Source of the DNA: Bog-756 sp963699085 | GTDB taxonomy: Bacteria > Actinomycetota > Acidimicrobiia > Acidimicrobiales > RAAP-2 | Assembly: GCA_963699085.1 (NCBI GenBank) | Contig: CAVOTH010000004.1 | Coordinates: forward strand, 62,001 to 126,000 | Direction: 5' to 3' | DNA length: 64,000 nucleotides | Shown here: piece by piece, positions 51,326-59,593 of the stretch | Layout: every line of letters starts with the position of its first letter | How positions within the stretch are numbered: position 1 is the stretch's first letter | Program-made: the position numbers and the translations under genes | Notes under the pieces: generated by a model | Told to the model about the DNA's origin: nothing | Seen by the model: only the letters and a program-made list of their open reading frames with translations | The model's database searches: none

Positions 51326-52944
51326 TCCGATTCGACGGGGTGACCTTCACCTACGACGGCGCCGAGCGCCCGACCCTCGACCGGGTCGACCTCAGCGTCG
51401 GCGAGGGTGAGCTGTGCGTCGTGGTCGGGCCGACGGGATCCGGCAAGACGACCCTCCTGCGTGCCGTGAACGGTCTGGTGCCCCATTTCACCGGGGGCCG
51501 GCTCTCGGGAGAGGTGACTGTCGATGGCCGGTCGACCCGTGACCACCCGCCCCGTGAGCTGGCCGACGTGGTCGGCATGGTCGGACAGAACCCGGCTGCC
51601 AGCTTCGTGACCGACGCGGTCGAGGACGAGCTGGCCTACACCATGGAGAACCTCGGTCTGGCCTCCGATGTCATGCGCCGCCGGGTCGAAGACGCCCTGG
51701 ACCTCCTGGGGCTCCACGAACTGCGCGACCGCCCGCTGGCCACCCTGTCCGGGGGCCAGCAGCAGCGGGTCGCCATCGGTGCCGTACTCACCGCATCGCC
51801 GAGGATATTGGTCCTTGACGAGCCCACCTCCGCCCTGGATCCGGCCGCCGCTGAGGAGGTCCTGTCGTCGCTGACCCGCCTGGTCCACGATCTCGGCCTC
51901 ACCGTCCTGTTGGCCGAGCACCGGCTCGAACGGGTACTGCCATTCGCCGACTCGGTGGTACTGATCCCCGGCCTCGGGACGCAGCTCGTGGTCGGTTCGG
52001 CCGCCGAGGTGATGGTCCATTCGCCGGTGGCACCGCCGTTGGTCCATCTCGGGCGCCTGGCCGGCTGGGATCCCCTCCCACTGTCCATTCGCGATGCTCG
52101 CCGGCTCGCCGGGCCACTTCGGGTGCGCCTCGAGGGCGCCCGGCCGGTCGAGCCGACCGATACCGTCGCCGGTGCAACGGTGGCATCGCTGGTGAAGGTC
52201 AGTGTCCGCTACGACGACGTGACCGCCCTCGACGCGGTGGACCTCGAGTTCCGGGCCGGTGAGATCGTCGCCGTCATGGGACGCAACGGGTCCGGCAAAT
52301 CCACGCTGCTGTCCCGGCTGGCCGGCGTGCGACCACCCGACGTCGGAGAGGTGGATGTCGGTGGTGACGATCCGGCCCGGCTGGAGCCCCGGGCGCTGGT
52401 GGCCCGGGTCGGCCTGGTGCCCCAGGATGCCGGTGTCCTGCTGTACGGCGAGTCGGTGGGCGAGGAGTGCTCGGCCGCCGATCGTGACACCGGGCTCCCC
52501 CCGGGGAGCACGGCGGCCGTACTGGAGCGGGTCCTACCCGGTCTCCCAACGGGCCGGCACCCCCGGGATCTGTCCGAGGGCCAACGACTGGCCTTGGCAT
52601 TGGCCATCGTGCTCGCCCCGGCACCCCCCCTCCTGCTCCTCGACGAACCCACCCGGGGGCTCGATTACCCGGGAAAGGCCCGGCTGGTGCAGCTCCTGGC
52701 CGAACTGGCGGCCGACGGTCACTGTGTGGTGGCCGCCACCCACGACGTGGAGTTGGTCGCCCAGGTGGCGACCCGGGCGCTGGTGCTGGCCGAGGGGGAG
52801 ATCGTGGCCGACGGGCGCGCCCGAGATGTGGTCTGCCACTCGCCGGTGTTCGCCCCCCAGGTGGCCAAGGTCCTGGCTCCCGACCTGTGGCTCACCGTCG
52901 ACGAGGTCCGGACCGCCATACTCGGGGAGCCCATCTGTGGCTGA
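51322..52944 (+). CDS. ecfA: ECF transporter ATPase, fused A and A' domains
   Basis: A 540-residue protein with two ABC ATPase domains in one chain. Domain 1: Walker A GPTGSGKT (36-43), Q-loop VGQNPAASFVTD, signature LSGGQQQR (about 142), Walker B ILVLDEPTSALDP. Domain 2: Walker A GRNGSGKS (about 320), signature LSEGQRLA (about 416), Walker B LLLLDEPTRGLDYP and switch His in AATHDVEL. Domain 2 has the LSEGQ variant of the signature. Starts with GTG overlapping ecfT; the S-subunit gene overlaps its end by 8 bases. Confidence 0.93.
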   Translation: MIRFDGVTFTYDGAERPTLDRVDLSVGEGELCVVVGPTGSGKTTLLRAVNGLVPHFTGGRLSGEVTVDGRSTRDHPPRELADVVGMVGQNPAASFVTDAVEDELAYTMENLGLASDVMRRRVEDALDLLGLHELRDRPLATLSGGQQQRVAIGAVLTASPRILVLDEPTSALDPAAAEEVLSSLTRLVHDLGLTVLLAEHRLERVLPFADSVVLIPGLGTQLVVGSAAEVMVHSPVAPPLVHLGRLAGWDPLPLSIRDARRLAGPLRVRLEGARPVEPTDTVAGATVASLVKVSVRYDDVTALDAVDLEFRAGEIVAVMGRNGSGKSTLLSRLAGVRPPDVGEVDVGGDDPARLEPRALVARVGLVPQDAGVLLYGESVGEECSAADRDTGLPPGSTAAVLERVLPGLPTGRHPRDLSEGQRLALALAIVLAPAPPLLLLDEPTRGLDYPGKARLVQLLAELAADGHCVVAATHDVELVAQVATRALVLAEGEIVADGRARDVVCHSPVFAPQVAKVLAPDLWLTVDEVRTAILGEPICG

Positions 52945-53797
52945 CCGCTCGCGTTCCGTCACCGCCGTGCGTCTCCGACCCAAGGCATCGGTGCTGCTGG
53001 CGGTCACCTCGCTGGTCGGACTGGTCGGGTTCTGCTGGCCGTTGATGATCCACGGGTCCGTCGCCGTCAACCAGGCCCACTCTGCGGACGCCCCGTGGAT
53101 CTTCATCGCTGTCCTGCCACTCCTGCTGGCGGTGATCCTCAGCGAACTGGCCGAGGGATCGCTCGATGCCAAGGCCATCGCCCTACTCGGGATCCTGGCC
53201 GCATGCGGGGCGGCGCTGCGGGTGCCGAGTCCCGGGGTCGCCGGGTTCGAGCCGGTGTTCTTCCTACTGATCCCGGCCGGCCGGGTGCTGGGGAGAGGGT
53301 TCGGGTTCGTGTTGGGGGCCCTGACCATCGTGGTGTCCGCCCTGATCACCGGAGGCGTCGGACCATGGCTCCCGTTCCAGATGTTCGGTGCGGCCTGGAT
53401 GGGCTTCGGGGCCGGGTGCCTGCCACCGGCACGGGGCAAGGCGGAGTTGGGGATGCTGGCGGCCTACGCCGCCGTCGCCGGAGTCCTCTACGGGACCCTC
53501 CTCAATCTGTGGTTCTGGCCTTTCGGCGCCGGCACGGCGACCTCGTTCTCGTACGTGCCGGGTGCAGGGCTGCTCCACAACCTGCACAGTTTCATCTTCT
53601 TCGATCTGACCACTTCGCTGGGGTTCGACATCCCCCGGGGACTCACCAATGCCGCCCTGATCCTGGTGCTCGGCCGCCCGGTCCTCAACGCGCTGCGCCG
53701 GGCCAGCCGCCGGGCCGCATTCGACGTGCCGGTGATCCACGACGGACCGTCCCCCGGCCCCATGGAAGCGCTGGTCGGGAGTGGCCCCCCGGTGTGA
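52937..53797 (+). CDS. ECF transporter substrate-binding S component (predicted cobalamin)
   Basis: A 286-residue membrane protein with six to seven hydrophobic segments (SVLLAVTSLVGLVGFCWPLM, IFIAVLPLLLAVILSELAEG, FGFVLGALTIVVSALITGGV, LGMLAAYAAVAGVLYGTLLN). PAGRVLGRGFGFVLG and the GVGPWLPFQMFGAAWMGFGA segment are typical of the S-component family annotated as CbrT-like in actinobacteria. The GTG start is inside the ATPase gene. The riboswitch at 48693-48836 gives the substrate: cobalamin or a corrinoid precursor. It is the last gene of the operon. Confidence 0.85.
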   Translation: MADRSRSVTAVRLRPKASVLLAVTSLVGLVGFCWPLMIHGSVAVNQAHSADAPWIFIAVLPLLLAVILSELAEGSLDAKAIALLGILAACGAALRVPSPGVAGFEPVFFLLIPAGRVLGRGFGFVLGALTIVVSALITGGVGPWLPFQMFGAAWMGFGAGCLPPARGKAELGMLAAYAAVAGVLYGTLLNLWFWPFGAGTATSFSYVPGAGLLHNLHSFIFFDLTTSLGFDIPRGLTNAALILVLGRPVLNALRRASRRAAFDVPVIHDGPSPGPMEALVGSGPPV

Positions 53798-53932
53798 GCG
53801 CCCGATCCCTCAGGGCCTCGACAACCAGGGAGATCCGTCGACGTGCGGACAAGGTGTCGTCGCGACCTACACTTCGTTACCCGCCGGTCACTTGTGATCC
53901 GGCACCGACGTTTCCGTGAAGGAGGTGGTTGC

Positions 53933-55621
53933 GTGCCGCTCACATACGACGAGGCACTGGAGAAGGTCACCGGACCCGGTCAGGCGTTCGAGGTGGTCGG
54001 CACCGCGGTCGACGGACACCCGGTCCGGGTATTCAAGAACGCTCCCGCCAACCTGGGCGACCTGTTCGCCGGCGCCCGCGACGACGATGCCGAGTTCGTG
54101 ATCTACGAGGACGAGCGCTGGACGTTCGCCGAGATGATGCGCAACGTCGACGCGCTGGCCAGCGCACTTGTCTCCACCTACGGGATCGGCAAGGGCGACC
54201 GGGTGGGGATCGCCATGCGCAACCTGCCCGAATGGATCGTGTCGTTCGCGGCGGTGCTCTCGATCGGTGCCGTGTCGGTGTCGCTCAACGCGTGGTGGAC
54301 CGAGGCCGAGCTGGACTACGCCATCGAGGACTCCGGCCTGGCTCTGCTGATCGCCGACCCCGAGCGGGTCGAACGTGCCCATACCCCGGCCCACGCCCGG
54401 GGCGTCCCCATCATCGTGGTCCGGGGCGACCAGCTCGATCCGACGCCGACCGGGGTGCGCCGCTACGACGAGGTGGTGAACCTCGGCGATCCGATGCCTG
54501 CGGTCGAGGTAGGAGCCGATGACGATGCCACGATTCTCTATACATCAGGGACGACCGGGTTCCCCAAAGGGGCTGTATCGACGCACCGGGCTGTGATCAA
54601 CGGCCTGATGGCGTTCTGGTGCAGCTCGACGATCCAGACGGCACGCAAGGGCGACGACCTGCTGGCCGGTGGGAAATTCCCCCCGTGCTTCATCCTCATC
54701 GTGCCGCTGTTCCACGTCACCGGATGCGTGCCGGTGATGCTCTCGTGCTTCGGGATGAAGTTCAAGCTGGTGATGATGCACCGCTGGAACCCAGACACGG
54801 CTCTCCGGCTCATCGAGACCGAGCGGGTCACCGCCTTTGTCGGGGTGCCCACCCAGAGTTGGGACATGCTCGAGAGCCCGTCATTCTCGAAGTACGACAC
54901 ATCTTCGCTGGCCACCATCGGAGGCGGTGGGGCTCCGGCACCGGCCAAGTTGGTCGACCGGGTGGAGAAGGGGTTCACCGGGGGACGACCGAACATCGGT
55001 TACGGAATGACCGAGACCAACGCCTTCGGCCCGGGACACTCCGGTGACGACTATGTGACCCACCCGACGTCGACCGGGCGGGCCCACACCTCGATCATGG
55101 ACATCGAGATCAGGGACGCACACCGAATTCCGGTCCCCACCGGTGCCAGCGGCGAGATCTGGATGCGGGGACCGAATGTGATCCGCTGTTACTGGAACAA
55201 GCCCGAGGCCACAGCGGAGACGATCATCGACGGCTGGTTGGCATCGGGGGACCTCGGGCGGATCGACGACGAAGGCTTCCTCTACATCGAGGACCGGGCC
55301 AAGGACATGGTGCTGCGAGCCGGCGAGAATGTGTACTGCGCCGAAGTGGAGAGCGCCATCTACGAACACCCCGACGTCTACGAGGCCGCCGTGTTCGGCG
55401 TGCCCAACGAGCGACTGGGGGAGGAGGTGGCCTGTGTGGTCCTGCGCCAGTCAGGTTCCGACCTCGACGCCGATGGGCTCCGGGACTTCCTCTCCAAGTC
55501 ACTGGCTCCGTTCAAGGTGCCGACCAGGATCGCCTTCGCCGACGAGCAGCTGCCCCGGAACGCCTCGGGCAAGATCCTGAAGCGGACGCTTCGCGAGGAG
55601 TACTTCGGAGAAGATTCTTAG
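53933..55621 (+). CDS. AMP-forming acyl-CoA ligase (ANL superfamily)
   Basis: A 562-residue acyl-CoA synthetase. P-loop ILYTSGTTGFPKGAVSTH (about 201-218), GYGMTETNAFGPGHSGDDYV, GEIWMRGPNVIRCYWNKPEA, LASGDLGRIDDEGFLYIEDR and the catalytic Lys in NASGKILKRTLREEYFG are present. It is a clear paralogue of the ligase at 25367-27202, sharing long stretches such as DRVxIAMRNLPEW and RAKDM(I/V)(I/L)R(G/A)GENVYC. GTG start with a perfect AAGGAGG at 53918-53924. Substrate unknown, probably a fatty or aromatic acid. Confidence 0.92.
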   Translation: MPLTYDEALEKVTGPGQAFEVVGTAVDGHPVRVFKNAPANLGDLFAGARDDDAEFVIYEDERWTFAEMMRNVDALASALVSTYGIGKGDRVGIAMRNLPEWIVSFAAVLSIGAVSVSLNAWWTEAELDYAIEDSGLALLIADPERVERAHTPAHARGVPIIVVRGDQLDPTPTGVRRYDEVVNLGDPMPAVEVGADDDATILYTSGTTGFPKGAVSTHRAVINGLMAFWCSSTIQTARKGDDLLAGGKFPPCFILIVPLFHVTGCVPVMLSCFGMKFKLVMMHRWNPDTALRLIETERVTAFVGVPTQSWDMLESPSFSKYDTSSLATIGGGGAPAPAKLVDRVEKGFTGGRPNIGYGMTETNAFGPGHSGDDYVTHPTSTGRAHTSIMDIEIRDAHRIPVPTGASGEIWMRGPNVIRCYWNKPEATAETIIDGWLASGDLGRIDDEGFLYIEDRAKDMVLRAGENVYCAEVESAIYEHPDVYEAAVFGVPNERLGEEVACVVLRQSGSDLDADGLRDFLSKSLAPFKVPTRIAFADEQLPRNASGKILKRTLREEYFGEDS

Positions 55622-55652
55622 CGCCCGGACAGCCCGGCCCGACGGCCGAACG

Positions 55653-56298
55653 TCAGTGATGCCCGGGCAGCTCCCAGGCATCGTCCCGCAGGGTGGAGAA
55701 CCGATGTGGTGTCGACCGGCTCCGCTCAGTGATCGCAGTCTTGAGGGCTTCGAGCGCAGCGTTGGCCTGTGAGTGGGAGGCCCGGGTCGACCAGGCACTG
55801 ATCGACCTCACTTCCACCGGTCCGCCGTAGCGCTTGACCAGCACCAGATCGAACGAGCCGACGGTAGGCTCGCTGGTGACGAAGGCCAGAACGGCATCGA
55901 AGGCCCACCAGGCCGCGGCGCCCAAGAGCCCGCCCCCGAGCAGGCCCGCCGAAGCGCCGCCGGATGCAGGCGAGCCTTTCTCGACGAGGGATGCATCCAC
56001 GAGTTCCTCGAAAGCCAGCTCGTGTCGTGCAAAGGCCCATACCCAGACGACCCCGCTACCGGTGACCTCCAGTCGGGCGGTCATCCGACCGAGCCCGGAC
56101 AGCAGCAGCACCACACCGACGACAGCCATCGTCAGGCCGAGGGGGAAGGGCGACGCCGCTGTGTCCCAGTGCCGCCGCACCGACGCCGAACGCGAGCACA
56201 GCGAGCCCGGCCACGACGTCGACCAGCCCGGCCACGACGACAGCCCGGCTCTTGAACACCTGATGTGGCGCGGGGCGGAGATTCGCATCAGCTGCCAT
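55653..56298 (-). CDS. Membrane protein with PH-like C-terminal part (one frameshift)
   Basis: About 214 residues. The N-terminus MAADANLRPAPHQVFKSRAV leads into two hydrophobic segments (VVVAGLVDVVAGLAVLAFGV and MAVVGVVLLLSGL), one frame apart; an extra base near 56155 explains the break. The soluble part (RLEVTGSGVVWVWAFARHELAFEE) has the look of a bacterial PH domain, followed by a Gly/Ala-rich hydrophobic stretch (AGLLGGGLLGAAAWWAF). Function unknown. It converges with the ligase gene. Confidence 0.65.
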
Positions 56299-56382
56299 GT
56301 CCAGTGATCGGCGGAGTAGCCGTCGGTCTTGAGCCCTTGGGCCTACCGGTCGGCTGCGGGCGGCGGGCGGCCCGCCTCATCG

Positions 56383-56727
56383 CTACCCGAGTGCCGTCGG
56401 ATGCCTCGGTTCATACAGGCCTACCTGCCCACCCCCGGGAAGGTGGATCTTGGTCACCCAGCCCCACCGGGCCTCTTCGACCTCCGAACACCGGACGCCG
56501 TTCTGCTCGAGCGCAGCGATCTCGGCATTGAGGTCGTCACACATGAGGTACAACTCATGAGCGATCTGGTCGTCCGATGGATGCACCGCCAGTTCCGCCG
56601 GGGGGAGTGTGAAGATCAGCCAGTCGTGACCGGCGTCGACCGACGGATAGCCGAGTACGTCGCGGAAAAATGCACGATCAGCTTCGGCATCCCGGCTGTA
56701 GACGATGATGTGCGCACCGAAGATCAT
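56383..56727 (-). CDS. Glyoxalase/VOC-family protein
   Basis: A 114-residue vicinal-oxygen-chelate protein with two beta-alpha-beta-beta-beta units. MIFGAHIIVYSRDAEADRAF, FFRDVLGYPSVDAGHDWLIF and the C-terminal KIHLPGGGQVGLYEPRHP are typical. I use ATG 56727, which has GAGGAG upstream; longer frames lack homology. The function could be a lyase, dioxygenase-like enzyme or antibiotic-binding protein; none can be chosen from sequence alone. Confidence 0.85.
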   Translation of the reverse strand: MIFGAHIIVYSRDAEADRAFFRDVLGYPSVDAGHDWLIFTLPPAELAVHPSDDQIAHELYLMCDDLNAEIAALEQNGVRCSEVEEARWGWVTKIHLPGGGQVGLYEPRHPTALG

Positions 56728-56795
56728 GGACCCACTCCTCGGGTTGGGGATGTATCCGTGACGAGCCTGCCACACGGTGTCACCGTGCCGGTGGG

Positions 56796-58062
56796 TCAAA
56801 GCCGGGCGAACCGGCCCGCCTCCATTGCGAACTGTTCGGCCGAAGCTGCGGTGACCGACGGCCTGGTGAGATTAACGGCCCGGAGCACGTCGTCAGCGGT
56901 CACTTCAGCAGTATCACCGTCGAGAGCGCGGTCGAAGGCCAGCTGGGCGGCGCCGCTGGGCGACCAGGGCGAAGTCGGCCGGTGTGAACCCTGGGGTGCG
57001 CGCCGCCACCTCGGCCGGGTCGCCGGCCGGTAGGAACTCGTCGGCCAGTTCGGCGCGCTCCGCTTCGTCCGGCGCCCCCACCGGGATGATCAGGTCGAAC
57101 CGTCCGGGTCGCAGGAGCGCAGGATCGATGGCGGCGATCGAGTTCGTCGCCATGACCACCAGCCGGTCGGGGCGGGACTTGAACATCGGCACCGCTTTGA
57201 GCAGTTCGTTGACCAGCGGCTGGCTGTCGGGCCGCTCGGTACGGTCCGAGGCGATTTCGTCGGCCTCGTCGATGAAGCAGACCAGGCGGTCCACCTTCCC
57301 GAGCTCGGACAGCGCGTCGCGCAGTGCCCGGGCCCCCTCGACGCCCTGGCCGAGCAGCGAGGGGTGCAGTTCGACGAACGCCCAGGAGAGGCGCGAGGCG
57401 ATGGCCCGGGCGAAGGATGTCTTGCCCGTGCCCGGCGGCCCGAAGAGCAGTACCGCCGCCGGAGGGCGCAACCCGAGTCGGTCTGCCAACTCGGTGTGGG
57501 CCAGCGGGGCCACAACCCGTCGATCAAGGATTTCCTTGGCTGCGGAGAATCCCTTCATGGACTCCCATAGCCCTTCGATGGGCACGTAGCCGCCGAAGCG
57601 CTCGACCAAGGCGAGCTCCTCGGGCACCATCGAGGCGTCGCGTGCGTAGAGGTGGAGCCCCTCCAGGTGGGTGAACCCCTGATTGACGAAGGCGCCCTCG
57701 CCGACCTGACCGGCCTGGACCACGGCGAGGAGCCGGCTCGCACCCCGGTGGATGATCCCCTGATCGAGCTGGCGCAGCAGTGCCGAGCCGATGCCCTGAC
57801 GGCGCCACTCGGGATGGAGTGCGAAGGCCAGCAGGTGGGCGTCGGGCCCGCTCACCCGGGCCACCACCGCCCCAACCAGCTCACCGGACGGCGAAAGGGC
57901 GACGACGGCGGGCTCGTGCTCGTGGAGGGCTTCGACCACGTCGCTGCGACCGTAGGCGGCGCCGGTGGAGGTCCCGGCGAGGTCGATCAGCCGGACCACA
58001 TCCTCCACCGGGGCGACCGGGTCCCGGTCGCCGAGCGTGTGGACCTTCCAGGCGATGGTCAT
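56796..58062 (-). CDS. GNAT acetyltransferase-AAA ATPase fusion (one frameshift)
   Basis: A protein of about 421 residues. Residues 1-160 are a GNAT N-acetyltransferase domain: VALSPSGELVGAVVARVSG, then FALHPEWRRQGIGSALLRQL with the acetyl-CoA pyrophosphate loop (R/Q)xxGxG/A. Residues of about 185-400 are an AAA ATPase: Walker A LFGPPGTGKTS, Walker B LVCFIDEADEIASD, sensor-1 VVMATNSIAAIDP and arginine finger region LLRPGRFD. An extra C near 56955 breaks the end; corrected, the last 55 residues (QLAFDRALDGDTAEVTADDV) complete the AAA lid. AAA proteins of this type remodel other proteins. The substrate of either domain is unknown. Confidence 0.87.
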
Positions 58063-58216
58063 GTCGGTGTCCTTCCCGTCGTCCGCAGCGACCGCAGCGT
58101 AGGTGAGCGGGCCTGGCTCCGCTCGGCGGTGGCCCTCGGTCGATGGCCGTCGTTGACCGGCGGTGCCTGGCGGCCCACACTGTGGGCGTGGCCCGCCGGG
58201 CCGATGAGGAGTGATC

Positions 58217-58672
58217 GTGGGACAGTGGGCCCGAGACGAGATCGAAACGGCGTTCGTCGAGTACCAGCGGCGGGCGGCCGAGGCGGGGGCGAGCGGCGAC
58301 TGGCGGCCGTGGGCCGACCTGTTCACCGAGGACGCCGAGTACATCGAACACCTCTACGGGGAGATGCACGGCCGCCAGGCCATCTACGAGTGGATCCAGG
58401 CCACCATGTCCGCGTACCCGGGCAGCGACATGCCCGAGTTCCCTATCGAGTGGCACATGGTGGACGAGGACCGGGGGTGGGTGGTCTGCCAGGTGTGGAA
58501 CAGGATGCGTGACCCCGGCGACGGGTCGGTCCACCAGGAGTACAACATCACCATCTTGAAGTACGCAGGTGACGGCCTCTGGTCGTCGGAGGAGGACGTG
58601 TACAACCCGATGCACTTCGCCGCGATGATCAAGGCGTGGGAGTCGGCGCGGGACGCCGCCACGGCGTCCTGA
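58217..58672 (+). CDS. SnoaL-like/NTF2-fold protein
   Basis: A 151-residue small cone-shaped barrel protein. ASGDWRPWADLFTEDAEYIEH, LYGEMHGRQAIYEWI and VHQEYNITILKYAGDGLWSSEED fit the SnoaL/limonene-epoxide-hydrolase-like group. The GTG at 58217 is spaced correctly from GAGGAG at 58206-58211; the GTG at 58211 overlaps that site. It is divergent from the GNAT-AAA gene. A specific reaction cannot be named. Confidence 0.85.
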   Translation: MGQWARDEIETAFVEYQRRAAEAGASGDWRPWADLFTEDAEYIEHLYGEMHGRQAIYEWIQATMSAYPGSDMPEFPIEWHMVDEDRGWVVCQVWNRMRDPGDGSVHQEYNITILKYAGDGLWSSEEDVYNPMHFAAMIKAWESARDAATAS

Positions 58673-58715
58673 CCTCCACAGGCCATGTCGTCCGGCCCGA
58701 ACTAACGTCGTCGGT

Positions 58716-59576
58716 GTGGAGACGCGCAGGCTCGGCCGCACCGGCCACCACTCGTCCGTTGCCGTACTCGGAGGCGCCGCCTTCTGGGATGGCGACCCCG
58801 ACGCCACCGCCACCGCCTTCGCCCTCGCGGAGGCTGCCGGGGTCAATCACCTCGACGTCGCTCCCCAGTACGGACGGGCCCAGGAGGTCCTCGGGCCGCT
58901 GATCCCCGATGTGCGGGACGACCTCTTCGTGGCGTGCAAGACCCTCCGCCACGACCCGGACGGCGTCCGGGCCCAGCTCGAGGAGTCGCTGACCCTGCTC
59001 CGATGCGAGGCGTTCGACCTCTACCAGCTCCACGCCGTGACCGACCTGGCCGAACTCGACGCCCGGGACCGGGCCGTCCGGGCCATTCTGGCCGCGCGTG
59101 ATGAAGGACTCACCCGGTGGGTGGGGATCACCGGGCACGAACACAGCGCGCCGGCAGCCCATCTCGAGGCATTGCGACGGTACGACCTCGACACGGTGAT
59201 GTTCCCGGTCAATCCACGCCTGTGGTCCGATCCCGACTACCGCCGCGATGCCGAAGCGCTGCTCGAGTATGCGACGGCCAACGATGTCGGGGTCATGGCC
59301 ATCAAAGCCGCCGCCGCCCGCCCGTGGGGGGGCCGTGACCACACTGCGTCGACCTGGTACGAGCCGTACACGTCCGATGACGAAGTCGGGCGAGGTGTCC
59401 GGTTCGCCCTCTCGACACCCGGGGTCCATGCCTTCTGTACGCCGGGTGATACCACCGTGCTGGCCACCGCGCTGGCTGCAGCAGCGGGGGATACCTCCAT
59501 GGACCGGTCCGAGCGGGACCGGGCCATGGACGGCACGGCCGCCGAGCCATCCATCTTCCCGATGTCCAACGCCTGA
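58716..59576 (+). CDS. Aldo/keto reductase
   Basis: A 286-residue NAD(P)H-dependent TIM-barrel reductase. The start METRRLGRTGHHSSVAVLGG is typical of the AKR12/13-like subgroup. Catalytic tetrad candidates are Asp and Tyr in NHLDVAPQYG, Lys in VACKTLRHD and His in YQLHAVTD. The C-terminal cofactor helix region is FALSTPGVHAFCTPGDTTVL. GTG start. It lies 43 bases after the SnoaL-like gene and 17 bases before the carboxylase gene. Substrate unknown. Confidence 0.9.
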   Translation: METRRLGRTGHHSSVAVLGGAAFWDGDPDATATAFALAEAAGVNHLDVAPQYGRAQEVLGPLIPDVRDDLFVACKTLRHDPDGVRAQLEESLTLLRCEAFDLYQLHAVTDLAELDARDRAVRAILAARDEGLTRWVGITGHEHSAPAAHLEALRRYDLDTVMFPVNPRLWSDPDYRRDAEALLEYATANDVGVMAIKAAAARPWGGRDHTASTWYEPYTSDDEVGRGVRFALSTPGVHAFCTPGDTTVLATALAAAAGDTSMDRSERDRAMDGTAAEPSIFPMSNA

Positions 59577-59593
59577 GCCACCGGGATCGCACG

